Source: Thalassomonas sp. RHCl1
Lineage (GTDB): Bacteria > Pseudomonadota > Gammaproteobacteria > Enterobacterales > Alteromonadaceae
Length of the DNA: 64,000 nucleotides
Direction of reading: 5' to 3'
NCBI RefSeq assembly: GCF_947387555.1
Contig: NZ_CANDNZ010000014.1
Coordinates: forward strand, 1 to 64,000
The notes below the pieces were generated by a model. The model searched no databases. It worked only from the letters and a program-made list of their open reading frames with translations, and was not told where the DNA came from. Numbering within the stretch: the stretch's first letter is position 1; each line of letters opens with the position of its first letter. A program made the translations under genes and the position numbers. Of this stretch, positions 29,606-38,932 are shown in pieces.

Positions 29606-29860
29606 CTACTTAGGGGTGATAACCATCCTTTCTTTATTAATCTCAATACTGACCTTTTGGCCGATAAGAAAACCGGCCTGCCTGAGCCACTTTCCCCTGA
29701 GGACAATACAAGGTTCAAGACTAACAGGTGCATAGCTAATGCCTATGCCGCGGACTTTTGAGGGCGACTCGCATACCGTTTCAAGCACAGTAAACTGCCG
29801 ATAAATAGGATATTTTGCTTTTGCAGAGGCCAGCTCTGCCGTATGATGATATTCAGCCAT
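29606..29860 (-). CDS. symE: SymE-like toxin-fold protein
   Basis: 84 residues matching the SymE family core: ...SYAP...PCIVLRGKWLRQAGFLIGQKV... aligns with the E. coli SymE segment MKGQWLEAAGFATGTAV, in an AbrB-like fold. E. coli SymE is an SOS-induced, RNA- or nucleoid-acting toxin held down by the antisense RNA SymR, which overlaps its start. Here too a structured plus-strand RNA is predicted across the start codon. Strong SD (GAGGAG) 7 bases before the ATG. No LexA box with correct spacing was found upstream. Confidence 0.82.
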   Translation of the reverse strand: MAEYHHTAELASAKAKYPIYRQFTVLETVCESPSKVRGIGISYAPVSLEPCIVLRGKWLRQAGFLIGQKVSIEINKERMVITPK

Positions 29861-30059
29861 GACGTACTCCTCGAAGTTCGTTGTGGTTAGCGACCTCTGG
29901 GTGTTCTCGGCACTCAGGGGTTGCGACTTTGATTGCTGCCTTTGTATCAGCAGCTAGTGATTAAAAAAATACTGAAATGAGTGCTCTCCTCTTTCGCTGG
30001 ATAGCACTATTAATAAAGACCTCTTTGTTGGTTAAATCAACGGTAAGAGGTCTTTTTTT
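29854..30059 (+). ncRNA. Predicted structured antisense RNA over the symE start (SymR-like)
   Basis: A -10-like TATGAT (29842-29847) with a weak TTTTGC 17 bp upstream would start a plus-strand RNA near 29854, which crosses the symE SD and start codon. The RNA can form a 14-bp stem (29890-29903 with 29911-29924, 7-base loop), a 5-bp stem (29935-29939 with 29950-29954), a 6-bp stem (29980-29985 with 30003-30008), and it ends in a strong terminator (30015-30059). The first stem uses G-U pairs only when read on the plus strand, which supports that strand. Ends are approximate; it could also be a leader of the downstream nuclease gene. Confidence 0.6.
30015..30059 (+). terminator. Plus-strand Rho-independent terminator before the DUF4365 gene
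   Basis: The 11-bp stem AAAGACCTCTT / AAGAGGTCTTT has an inner GTTG/CAAC extension and is followed by a seven-T run on the plus strand only. With no plus-strand ORF upstream, it must end a non-coding or attenuated transcript. Confidence 0.85.
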
Positions 30060-30216
30060 GAAATGAATTCGGACGTTTCTGTAAGTTATGATTTACTCTA
30101 TATCCGAAAGCGATTTCCCCAAAAACGGATTAAAAAAGCTATTGAACCGCAATTAACTTTAACCCACTTCTAACTAACTTAGTTACTAGGTATTTAAATT
30201 TATTGATGAGAAAGGA
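30060..30216. other. AT-rich spacer before the DUF4365 gene
   Basis: No ORF of note. It contains only a four-codon frame, ATG-AGA-AAG-GAA-TGA (30206-30220), whose stop overlaps the next start as ATGA. No clear promoter; TTCTAA with a 17-bp spacer to TATTTA (near 30190) is the best but weak candidate. Confidence 0.4.
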
Positions 30217-32082
30217 ATGAATACAACACCAGTAAGACCAAGGAATCATGTTATTGGTGACGTGGGACAGACCTCTGTGTCACTTCAACTACAAAAATGG
30301 GGGTGGACCTCTGAAATAATCACAGCTGATTATGGCGAAGACCTGTCATGCGAAATATTCGTGAATGGAAAACGAACTGCATTTCATTTTAGGTGCCAAG
30401 TAAAATCTTTCCACTCCCATAAAGGCCAGGTCAGAGTATTAAAGAATGGAAATCTCAGCGTATCTATTGCAGCAAGCACATGCTTAACTTGGGCAAATAG
30501 CTATTACCCTGTTATTTTAGCCGTTTACGATGAAGCAAACGATGCTACTTTCTGGGATGATGTAACAGAGCAAGTTCGTAAAAAAATTAAAGGGTTAACA
30601 TCCAAAACTACTTCATTTCATATTAAAAAGAATGAGCTAAGTAAAACAAGGAAACAATTAGAAAGTTGCGTTAATAGATTTTACTCTAAACTTCTTTCTG
30701 TTGTTGAACCTGAGTTTACTTGTAATATTTTTCCCGTAGTTATGCCTCAGCATAGAACCATAAGTTTCAATGAAATAAGTGAATTAGTTAATCTACGCTC
30801 CCTACATGGAATTTCAATTGATTTTCACCACCAATCATATGAATACTTACCATCTTGGATTACTGCAATAAAATCCACTAGTGATAATTATCTTTATGGG
30901 CTAAAAGCTACATCCTCTGTGGAAAGCGTGGAAGAATATTTTGCTAATCTAAAGAAGGTCATTGCAAAACTTGAACTTCCTTTAAAGAAAGGTGAATGGT
31001 TATCCTTTATAATTTCTCCTGTTAGTTTTAAAGAAAAATCAGAAAATAATCGTAAAGGTGACACGCCTTGGAGTAAGCAGTTAACAGATTGGGAATGTTT
31101 CAGCATAATAGCAGGGAGCTGTATTTTAGACTCTGAATTTTCCTTTACTGTACCAAATGACTTTAAGCAACAAATAGCTAGACACTCCAGAAGTTGGGAT
31201 GGATTCTATTGTGTCTCCCCCTCTCTCGATATTGCAGTGCAAATATACTCAATGCAGGCTACAACACCTGCTTTTAGAGAATCAAGCAAAAGGTTTAAAC
31301 AACAGATCTTAGGTAAATTCGTTCCTTGGACTTGTCAAAAAAAAGATGTTGAATCTCTACACCAAAAATTAAACGAAATTGGCTTAGTTTATAAAGAGAT
31401 CCCTCCTGAAATAGTTTCCGAAAGTCCAAATTGGACAAATGGAATCATTACAGTCCCCATCTTTAATCCTGAAATAGGATTAATACCACAAACAGATAGT
31501 TGGGAAGAGTTTGATGAGGGAGAAGTTAAGTTTCTATTAAAGAAGAAAAATGTTTTAGATAAGCTAAATGGTAAACTGGGTAGTGATGATATCACCACAT
31601 TTATATTAAGTTTTTTTAACGAATTTAACAGAGGTATTTCACAGGAATTAAGTGTATTAGAAAGTGATTATATCTTGGGTATGCCTCTGTACCATAACAA
31701 GCGGGAAGTTCTTTTTCATAAGCTATTTTTCAATCAAGATCAGGAAGTCAAAAACTATACCCATATTGAAAATAATTTAAAAAGTAAATTAGTAAGACTC
31801 TTAGGCAATGACTGTACTAAAAGCGATATTCATGTAGACACTATAAATTCTGGTTTAGAGCCTATTTTAGGGATTACTGCTGTATTTTCTCCCTCCCTTG
31901 AAACCTCATCACATGATTTTATCGAAAAATATAAGATTGATATTTCAGCATTATTTGATTTGCATGATAAAGCAAAGGGAGGCGTGTTTGAAAATTCTGA
32001 AACAAAGAACATATTAAAATATCATGGGGAATTATACTTTGAAGGTGATTCACCTTGGGGCATTAAAAAGGTAAAAAATTAA
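30217..32082 (+). CDS. DUF4365-type nuclease domain fused to a large uncharacterised domain
   Basis: 621 residues. Residues about 1-135 match DUF4365, a PD-(D/E)XK nuclease-like domain: IGDVGQ...LQKWGW at the start, DYGEDLSCEI with Asp42, then RCQVKS with Gln61-x-Lys63 as the QxK half of the active site, and a WANSYYPVILAVYD strand. The remaining roughly 480 residues have no recognised motif and no membrane helix. Codon use is far more AT-rich than in neighbouring genes, pointing to horizontal transfer. The ATG is crowded by AAAGGA, so initiation may be coupled to a four-codon leader. Many DUF4365 proteins occur in defence islands; an anti-phage or anti-plasmid role is inference. Confidence 0.72.
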   Translation: MNTTPVRPRNHVIGDVGQTSVSLQLQKWGWTSEIITADYGEDLSCEIFVNGKRTAFHFRCQVKSFHSHKGQVRVLKNGNLSVSIAASTCLTWANSYYPVILAVYDEANDATFWDDVTEQVRKKIKGLTSKTTSFHIKKNELSKTRKQLESCVNRFYSKLLSVVEPEFTCNIFPVVMPQHRTISFNEISELVNLRSLHGISIDFHHQSYEYLPSWITAIKSTSDNYLYGLKATSSVESVEEYFANLKKVIAKLELPLKKGEWLSFIISPVSFKEKSENNRKGDTPWSKQLTDWECFSIIAGSCILDSEFSFTVPNDFKQQIARHSRSWDGFYCVSPSLDIAVQIYSMQATTPAFRESSKRFKQQILGKFVPWTCQKKDVESLHQKLNEIGLVYKEIPPEIVSESPNWTNGIITVPIFNPEIGLIPQTDSWEEFDEGEVKFLLKKKNVLDKLNGKLGSDDITTFILSFFNEFNRGISQELSVLESDYILGMPLYHNKREVLFHKLFFNQDQEVKNYTHIENNLKSKLVRLLGNDCTKSDIHVDTINSGLEPILGITAVFSPSLETSSHDFIEKYKIDISALFDLHDKAKGGVFENSETKNILKYHGELYFEGDSPWGIKKVKN

Positions 32083-32164
32083 TCCTCTTAGCTCCTAAAA
32101 TCAATTTCAATTATCTTCACATACAATACGGCTATAGTTCTCCTAATCAAAGAACTATCTTGAA

Positions 32165-32197
32165 TAAAAAAACCGGTCAATTGACCGGTCTTTTTTA
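32165..32197. terminator. Bidirectional terminator between the DUF4365 gene and lpxC
   Basis: The stem ACCGGTC / GACCGGT around an AATT loop is flanked by A-runs and T-runs. It serves both convergent genes. Confidence 0.9.
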
Positions 32198-32217
32198 TTC
32201 AAATTCTTGGTGGAATT

Positions 32218-33135
32218 TTAAAATGCCGAAGGGCTGGTTTCCATATAAGCAATAGGCGCTTTGGCTTCATCTTCGTAAGTCACCCATTCCCAGCAGTCAA
32301 CCTGCTTGAATACTTCACGAAGCAGCATGTTGTTCAGGGCATGGCCCGATTTAAAGGCGTTTAACTCGCCTAAGATGCTGGTGCCGCCCATATACAAGTC
32401 GCCGATGGCGTCGAGGATCTTGTGTTTAACGAATTCGTCGTCATAACGCAGATCGTCTTTATTAAGCATGCGGTACTCGTCGAGTACGATGGCGTTTTCC
32501 AAACTGCCGCCTAAGGCCAGGTTATGGGAGCGTAAAAACTCGATGTCCTTCATAAAACCGAAGGTCCTGGCACGGCTGATTTCTTTGATAAAAGAGCAGG
32601 TAGAAAAGTCCATACTCATTTGCTGACAGGTATTGGCAATTACCGGGTGGTTGAACTCGATGGCAAAGTTCACGCGGAAACCTTCATAAGGTTTCAGCTC
32701 CGCCCATTTATCGCCTTCTTCAACGCGAATGGTCTTTTTAATGCGGATAAAACGCTTAGACACATTCAAGGTTTCAATACCTACAGACTGGATCAGGTAG
32801 ACAAAAGGTAAGGCGCTACCGTCCATGATCGGGATTTCAGGAGAATCGACATCAATAATTAGGTTATCTATGCCTAAACCGGCAACCGCGGAAAGCAGGT
32901 GTTCAACGGTGGAAACCTGAACACCATCTTCATTGATTAAACAGGTACACAGCGTTGTTTCGCCCACGGCTTCCGGAGTCGCAGGAATATCAACAACAGG
33001 ATCGAGATCGACCCGGCGGAATACAATACCGGTGTTTGCCTGCGCAGGACGGAGAGTGACCTGCACTTTTTCACCTTTATGTAAGCCAACACCTATTGCT
33101 GAAACGCTTTCTTTGATTGTACGTTGTTTAATCAT
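32218..33135 (-). CDS. lpxC: UDP-3-O-acyl-N-acetylglucosamine deacetylase
   Basis: Zinc deacetylase for the committed step of lipid A synthesis in the cytosol. The ATG at 33135 gives 305 residues, exactly the E. coli length, beginning [19 protein letters not shown]; a TTG one codon earlier is ignored. Zinc ligands: His79 (STVEHLLSA) plus the His and Asp of [15 protein letters not shown] lies upstream at a workable distance. Last gene of the dcw cluster, 143 bp after ftsZ. Confidence 0.98.
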   Translation of the reverse strand: MIKQRTIKESVSAIGVGLHKGEKVQVTLRPAQANTGIVFRRVDLDPVVDIPATPEAVGETTLCTCLINEDGVQVSTVEHLLSAVAGLGIDNLIIDVDSPEIPIMDGSALPFVYLIQSVGIETLNVSKRFIRIKKTIRVEEGDKWAELKPYEGFRVNFAIEFNHPVIANTCQQMSMDFSTCSFIKEISRARTFGFMKDIEFLRSHNLALGGSLENAIVLDEYRMLNKDDLRYDDEFVKHKILDAIGDLYMGGTSILGELNAFKSGHALNNMLLREVFKQVDCWEWVTYEDEAKAPIAYMETSPSAF

Positions 33136-33278
33136 CAAATTGCCTTTTTCTTAAGTTTCACATGTTTACACAAATGTATAGACAAGCAAAAATCAAATAT
33201 TATCCAGCCACCTGTTAAGTGGCGACATAATATACCAAAAAATCCCTCTAATATCAAAGATCCGCAATTGTAAGGAAA

Positions 33279-34448
33279 TTAGTCTGCCTGTTTACGCAAG
33301 AAAGCAGGAATATCCAGATAATTATCCAAGTCGGCTGCAGTGGTCTTCACCGGTGCTGCCTGGGCATTCGCTTCCGGCATAGGAGCAGCTGCAACACCCG
33401 CTTCAACCTGAGGGCTGGCAGAGTAATCTGCGCCTACTACTTGTTGCTCAACCTGAGGTGCAGGGTTCACTAACGTAATGTCAGGCTTGCGCTCGGCACC
33501 GATACCGGTGGCAACTACGGTTACCCGCAGATCTTCAGTCATTTCAGGGTCGATTACCGCACCAACCACTACCGTAGCGTTTTCAGAGGCAAACGCCTTA
33601 ACCGCGTTACCAACGGTTTCGAATTCATCGATGGTGATGTCCATACCGGCAGTAATATTTACCAGGATACCGCGGGCACCGGCTAAATCGACATCTTCCA
33701 GTAACGGACTTGAGATGGCCGCTTCTGCCGCTTCTTCAGCGCGATCCGGACCTGAGGCCAGGCCCGAGCCCATCATGGCAGTACCCATTTCCGACATTAC
33801 CGTGCGCACGTCAGCGAAATCCACGTTAATCAAACCGGGACGGGTAATAAGTTCGGCAATACCTTGTACCGCACCTAACAATACGTTGTTGGCGGCTTTA
33901 AAGGCGTCAAGCAAGCTGGTGCCGGGGCCTAATACCTTCAATAACTTTTCATTGGGGATGGTGATCAAAGAATCAACACTTTTCGCCAAAAACTCTACGC
34001 CCTGATCGGCATAGTTCATACGTTTTTTGCCTTCGAACGGGAACGGCTTAGTCACTACGGCTACGGTCAAAATGCCCATTTCTCTGGCCACTTCGGCAAC
34101 CACAGGTGCAGCACCTGTACCGGTACCACCGCCCATACCGGCAGCAATAAACACCATATCGGCACCTTGCAGGGTCTGACGGATAGTTTCTCTGTCTTCT
34201 TCTGCAGCCTTACGGCCGATTTCAGGGTTAGCGCCGGCGCCAAGCCCTTTAGTAACATCGGCACCTAGTTGCAAAGTAACATCCGCAGACGAGTTGCGCA
34301 GCGCCTGTGAATCGGTATTTGCCGTGGTAAATTCAACCCCTTCAATGGTCTGGCTTACCATGTGCTCTACCGCGTTACCGCCACCGCCGCCGACACCGAC
34401 AACTTTAATGACCGCTTCTTCGTTGTGATCTTCCATCAATTCAAACAT
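33279..34448 (-). CDS. ftsZ: Cell division GTPase FtsZ
   Basis: Tubulin homologue that forms the Z ring. 389 residues: GTP-binding tubulin signature GGGTGTG at 106-112, the T7 loop [15 protein letters not shown], a variable linker, and the conserved C-terminal peptide [12 protein letters not shown] that binds FtsA, ZipA and ZapD (also encoded here). 76 bp after ftsA, followed by lpxC. Confidence 0.99.
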   Translation of the reverse strand: MFELMEDHNEEAVIKVVGVGGGGGNAVEHMVSQTIEGVEFTTANTDSQALRNSSADVTLQLGADVTKGLGAGANPEIGRKAAEEDRETIRQTLQGADMVFIAAGMGGGTGTGAAPVVAEVAREMGILTVAVVTKPFPFEGKKRMNYADQGVEFLAKSVDSLITIPNEKLLKVLGPGTSLLDAFKAANNVLLGAVQGIAELITRPGLINVDFADVRTVMSEMGTAMMGSGLASGPDRAEEAAEAAISSPLLEDVDLAGARGILVNITAGMDITIDEFETVGNAVKAFASENATVVVGAVIDPEMTEDLRVTVVATGIGAERKPDITLVNPAPQVEQQVVGADYSASPQVEAGVAAAPMPEANAQAAPVKTTAADLDNYLDIPAFLRKQAD

Positions 34449-34524
34449 ATCTCTCTCTCCGTTTTTGTTAAAACGTATTCCACCAAAACTAAAAATTTAC
34501 TGTTAACGCCAAGGGGCATTAACG

Positions 34525-35763
34525 CTAAAACTCGCCTTTAAACCAGGCATGGATGCGGGACCAGAGATCCCCCACCCCTTCTACATTATTCTTCTTAAGC
34601 GGCTTAGCTACCGCATTGGCCTGCTTGCCGTAACGTAATAAGCCGACAACCGTGGCATAAGCCGGGTCATCCACATATTCTTTTAATCCTTCAACATCTA
34701 TCGGGCTGGCGATACGCACCGGCATCTGGAATACCTCTTCGGCAAACTCCACCACACCTTCCATTTTCGCGGTACCGCCGGTAAAGACATAACCCGCTGC
34801 TATCTGTTCATCCAGGCCGCATTTGCGCAATTCTTCCTGTACCAGCTCAAATAACTCATGGTACCTGGGCTCCACCACTTCCGATAAGGTATGGCGTGAC
34901 ATAGAGCGCGCCGGACGTCCGCCGACACTGGGCACTTCAATATTCTCTTCCATGCTGACCATGTCTTTTAACGCGCAGGCATACTGTACCTTGATTTCTT
35001 CGGCGTGGCTCAGCGGCGTACGGAATATCTTGGCGATATCACTGGTCACCTGGTTGCCCGCCACCGGTATTACCGCAGTATGACGTAATGCGCCGCCGGT
35101 AAAGACCGAAATATCCATGGTTCCTGCGCCCATATCCACCACGCAGATCCCTAATTCTTTTTCATCATCGGTGAGTACCGCATAACTTGACGCCAGCGCC
35201 GAGAAAATCAGCTGGTCCGCTTCAAGGTTGCAGCGCTCGACACATTTAACGATATTCTTGGCCATATCGTTGGCGCAGGTGACAATATGAACCTTTGCTT
35301 CCATACGCACCCCGGACATGCCGATAGGGCTTTTGATCCCGTCCTGACAGTCGATGCTGTATTCCTGCGGCAAAACATGCAGCATACGGCGCTCGGCTGA
35401 AATAGGCACAGAGCGGGCGGTATGGATAACATTATCCACGTCTTCCTGGTTCACTTCTTTGTCATTGATCGGCACCATGCCGTTTTCGTTTTGACAAAGG
35501 ATATGTTTGCCGGAGATGCCTAAGTAAATAGAACTGATGCGGCAATCCGCCATCAGCTCGGCTTCATTAATGGCCTTTTGTACCGACTCTATCACCAGGT
35601 TAAGGTCGTTGACGCCGCCCTTATCCATGCCTCGTGCCGGCTGGTTGCCCACCCCGACTATGCTTAAATTATTGTCAGGCGTAACCTCGCCCACCGCGAC
35701 CGATATTTTCGATGTGCCGATATCTAATCCAACAACTAATTTTCTTTCTGCTACTTTCGACAT
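34525..35763 (-). CDS. ftsA: Cell division protein FtsA
   Basis: Actin-like ATPase that tethers FtsZ to the membrane and recruits later division proteins. 412 residues; N-terminal GLDIGTSKISVAVGE phosphate loop, VVDMGAGTMDISVF second phosphate loop, TGGTAKMEGV adenosine motif, and an amphipathic C-terminal membrane-targeting helix ending WSRIHAWFKGEF. Five bp after ftsQ. Confidence 0.98.
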   Translation of the reverse strand: MSKVAERKLVVGLDIGTSKISVAVGEVTPDNNLSIVGVGNQPARGMDKGGVNDLNLVIESVQKAINEAELMADCRISSIYLGISGKHILCQNENGMVPINDKEVNQEDVDNVIHTARSVPISAERRMLHVLPQEYSIDCQDGIKSPIGMSGVRMEAKVHIVTCANDMAKNIVKCVERCNLEADQLIFSALASSYAVLTDDEKELGICVVDMGAGTMDISVFTGGALRHTAVIPVAGNQVTSDIAKIFRTPLSHAEEIKVQYACALKDMVSMEENIEVPSVGGRPARSMSRHTLSEVVEPRYHELFELVQEELRKCGLDEQIAAGYVFTGGTAKMEGVVEFAEEVFQMPVRIASPIDVEGLKEYVDDPAYATVVGLLRYGKQANAVAKPLKKNNVEGVGDLWSRIHAWFKGEF

Positions 35764-35768
35764 TCAGA

Positions 35769-36527
35769 TTAAGCTCTTTGTTTATCGGCTGCAGGCTTCC
35801 ACCCGACAGCAACTCCGGTATCATAACGCAAATCGATGTAATCAACCTGCTGATTTTCTTCTTTTTTCTGTTTTATTTGCGGATATACGTCCATAAAACG
35901 CTGAATTCGTTCAACCCGCTCTTCCCGGCCCAGGTTTAAAACCACGCCGTCATTTAAGGTCAGCTGCCAGGAAAAACGCTCCGACAGCATCAGTTCCGCT
36001 ATCGCCAGGCCACGAAATTCCAGCAAGGCATTTAAATTTCTAAAATTGTCCAAGGCGACAATTTCACTGCCTTCCGGCCCGTAAAACTGCGGCAAAGGCG
36101 ATGTTAACCGCCCGGTATCCGCCTGGAACGCTTTGCCTTCGCGGTTAATTAAAAAATCACCGTTCCACAGCGCCACCGGCGTCTGATCCACCACATAAAT
36201 TTTCAGTTCGTTCGGCCACTGCTTACGCACCGACACCGAATAGACCCAGGGCAAGGTCATGATCTGCTGCTGTACCCGGTTGACATCCACCTGGAAAAAG
36301 TTGCCCATATCGATATCGTCTATCGCCGTCAAAATATCCTGGCGATTGGTATAGGGCATCTCACCGCCAATGGCCAGCGTCGTCACCGGCGCACTTTCCT
36401 CGGCATTTACCTCCTGGCTGATGTACCAGCTGAGGTAAAGCAGACCGACCACGACCAGAACAAAAAACACCACCCCGGACCAGAAGGACCAGTTGATGTC
36501 TTTAATTTGCCCGGCCGCTTTTGCCAT
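35769..36527 (-). CDS. ftsQ: Cell division protein FtsQ
   Basis: Bitopic divisome protein linking early and late division factors. 252 residues: short cytoplasmic tail, one transmembrane helix at about 13-32, a POTRA domain (near 53-120; NRQDILTAIDDIDMGNFFQVDV), then the FtsQ beta domain. Three bp after ddlB and five before ftsA. Confidence 0.96.
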   Translation of the reverse strand: MAKAAGQIKDINWSFWSGVVFFVLVVVGLLYLSWYISQEVNAEESAPVTTLAIGGEMPYTNRQDILTAIDDIDMGNFFQVDVNRVQQQIMTLPWVYSVSVRKQWPNELKIYVVDQTPVALWNGDFLINREGKAFQADTGRLTSPLPQFYGPEGSEIVALDNFRNLNALLEFRGLAIAELMLSERFSWQLTLNDGVVLNLGREERVERIQRFMDVYPQIKQKKEENQQVDYIDLRYDTGVAVGWKPAADKQRA

Positions 36528-36530
36528 CAG

Positions 36531-37475
36531 CTATTTATCCTTACCGGCCAGCTGCACAATGGCATCGACCAATTGGTTAAAGTCCAGTCCGGCAACCTTG
36601 GCAGCTTTAGGCACCAGAGAGGTTTCCGTCATCCCCGGTACGGTATTAACTTCCAACAGCTGCCAGTCACCCAGGCTGTTACGCATCAAATCCACCCGGC
36701 CCCAGCCTTTGGCACCGGTGGCGTTAAAGGCTTTTAATGCCAGTTCGCCCAGCTCGGCTTCTTCTTCTGCCGGTAAACCGCAGGGACAGTTATACACGGT
36801 TGTGGTCGACTGGTACTTGGCCTCATAGTCATAAAACTCACGCGGCGTTTCCATGGAGATGGCCGGCAACGCCTTATCCCCTAAGATGGATACGGTATAT
36901 TCAGGACCGTCAATCCACTCTTCCACTAAAATCTGTTCATCAAAGGCAAAAGCCGAGGTTAAGGCCGCCACCAGTTCCTGAGCATTGGCTGCTTTGGCCA
37001 TGCCTATGCTGGAACCTTCATTGGCGGGTTTCACCATCACCTTGCCCCCCAGGCTTGCCAGGATCACCGGGGCATCTTCTGCGGTAAACGCCTGCTTTTC
37101 GACGATGGCAAAAGAAGCGGTCGGTAAATCCAGCGCCTGCCATATCTGCTTGCTGCGAATTTTATCCATCGACAGGGCCGACCCCAAAACACCTGAGCCG
37201 GTATAAGGGATCCCCAAATATTCCAGCGCCCCCTGTAAACAACCGTCTTCACCGCCGCGACCATGCAGGGCGATAAACACTTTATCTATATCCATGTCCA
37301 GCAATGCGGTGAGCTTGTTTTCTTTGGTATCAAACAGCACCACCTCATAACCCGAAGTCGTCAGGCCATTGGCTACCGCCCGGCCTGAGTTAAGGGAAAC
37401 TTCCCGCTCTGCCGAGGTACCGCCGTAAAGCACGGCAATTTTTTCTTTGTTCATCTCTTTTGTATTCACTGTCAT
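36531..37475 (-). CDS. ddlB: D-alanine-D-alanine ligase B
   Basis: Makes the D-Ala-D-Ala dipeptide for peptidoglycan. 314 residues with an ATP-grasp fold: [20 protein letters not shown] at the start, [13 protein letters not shown] for nucleotide binding and [17 protein letters not shown] at the metal site. Starts with an ATGA overlap with the murC stop, indicating translational coupling; an internal Met8 is a possible alternative. Confidence 0.98.
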   Translation of the reverse strand: MTVNTKEMNKEKIAVLYGGTSAEREVSLNSGRAVANGLTTSGYEVVLFDTKENKLTALLDMDIDKVFIALHGRGGEDGCLQGALEYLGIPYTGSGVLGSALSMDKIRSKQIWQALDLPTASFAIVEKQAFTAEDAPVILASLGGKVMVKPANEGSSIGMAKAANAQELVAALTSAFAFDEQILVEEWIDGPEYTVSILGDKALPAISMETPREFYDYEAKYQSTTTVYNCPCGLPAEEEAELGELALKAFNATGAKGWGRVDLMRNSLGDWQLLEVNTVPGMTETSLVPKAAKVAGLDFNQLVDAIVQLAGKDK

Positions 37476-38932
37476 TTACTTTCCCCTGCGGTTAACAGAG
37501 GGTGCCCGGCCAATTCACGCGCCACGGCGCCGATATTGCCCGCGCCCTGGGTGATCACCATATCGCCGTCCAGCAACTGCGCCGCAAGCAGCTCGGGCAA
37601 CTTATCGCTGTCGCTGACATAAATAGGCTCCAGCTTGCCCCGCTGACGAATAGAACGAGTCAGGCTCTTGCTGTCTGCCGAGACTATCGGCGCTTCACCT
37701 GCGGCATAAACATCAAGCAACAGCAAACAATCAACTTCGGATAATACTTCAACAAAGTCTTCATATAAGTCCCGGGTACGTGAGTACCTGTGGGGCTGGA
37801 ACACCATCACCAGGCGTTTGTCCGGCCAGCCGTTGCGCATTGCCTTAATGGTTGCCGCCACTTCACTCGGGTGATGACCGTAATCATCCACCAGCTGCAT
37901 TTCACCGCTTTCGGTTGTTAATGGCGCCAATAACTCAAAACGGCGACCTATGCCTTCAAATTCACTTAATGCCTTGCAAATCGCTTTTTGCTCCAGGCCT
38001 TCATCCAGTGCCACGGCGATGCCCGCCAGGGCATTTAACACATTGTGCTCACCCGGCAAATTAACGCTGAGCTTCATCGGTTCATGTCCCGGCATCAGCA
38101 CGGTAAAGGCACTGCTGCCGCCAGCTTGCTGATAATCCACCGCGCGGATATCGGCATCTTCACTGAAGCCGTAAGTGATCACCTGACGCGAGATCCGCGG
38201 CAATAATTCCCGTACCACAGGATTATCGATACAAACCACGGCGACACCATAAAACGGCAAATTATGCAGGAACTCGATATAAGTGTCTTTAAGTTTTTCA
38301 AAATCTCCCTGGTAAGTTTCCATATGGTCCTGATCGATATTGGTTACTACCGCCACCATAGGCTGGAGATGTAAAAATGACGCATCGCTCTCATCGGCTT
38401 CGGCAATCAGGTAACGGCTGCTGCCAAGCCTGGCATTGGTACCTGCGCTGTTCAGCAAACCGCCGATAACAAAAGTCGGATCTAATCCCGCTTCGCCAAA
38501 AATACTGGCGATCAAACTGGTAGTAGTGGTCTTGCCATGGGTACCGGCTATTGCCACCCCGTGACGAAAACGCATCAGCTCTGCCAGCATTTCTGCCCGG
38601 CGCACCACGGGAATACGCTGCGTTGCCGCAGCGACTAATTCAGGGTTTTCACTATCGATTGCCGTTGACACCACGATCACACTGGCGCCGTTTATGTTGG
38701 TGGCATCATGCCCGATATGGATATTCGCCCCCAGTGCCGTTAAGCGTTTGACCACGGCATTTTCACTGATGTCAGAGCCGGAGATCTGATAGCCTTCATT
38801 TAATAAAACTTCGGCAATACCGCCCATACCGGCGCCGCCGATACCGACAAAATGAATTTGCTTCACCCGGCGCATTTCAGGCACCTTAATCGGCGCACTG
38901 TTATTTTCTAAACTCGTCATTAAATTACTCAT
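37472..38932 (-). CDS. murC: UDP-N-acetylmuramate-L-alanine ligase
   Basis: Adds the first amino acid of the stem peptide in the cytosol. 486 residues; N-terminal UDP-binding [19 protein letters not shown]-loop [11 protein letters not shown], and the C-terminal ligase domain with [10 protein letters not shown]. Overlaps murG by 4 bp at its start and ddlB by 4 bp at its end. Confidence 0.98.
   Translation of the reverse strand: MSNLMTSLENNSAPIKVPEMRRVKQIHFVGIGGAGMGGIAEVLLNEGYQISGSDISENAVVKRLTALGANIHIGHDATNINGASVIVVSTAIDSENPELVAAATQRIPVVRRAEMLAELMRFRHGVAIAGTHGKTTTTSLIASIFGEAGLDPTFVIGGLLNSAGTNARLGSSRYLIAEADESDASFLHLQPMVAVVTNIDQDHMETYQGDFEKLKDTYIEFLHNLPFYGVAVVCIDNPVVRELLPRISRQVITYGFSEDADIRAVDYQQAGGSSAFTVLMPGHEPMKLSVNLPGEHNVLNALAGIAVALDEGLEQKAICKALSEFEGIGRRFELLAPLTTESGEMQLVDDYGHHPSEVAATIKAMRNGWPDKRLVMVFQPHRYSRTRDLYEDFVEVLSEVDCLLLLDVYAAGEAPIVSADSKSLTRSIRQRGKLEPIYVSDSDKLPELLAAQLLDGDMVITQGAGNIGAVARELAGHPLLTAGESK

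Noticed and set aside
29930-29960. LexA (SOS) box upstream of symE
   Set aside because: CTG and CAG triplets occur, but their spacing is 9 or 12 bases rather than the 10 of the gammaproteobacterial LexA site.
33478-34005. Plus-strand ORF of 175 codons opposite ftsZ
   Set aside because: Ser/Thr/Pro-rich shadow frame with no family features, wholly inside ftsZ.
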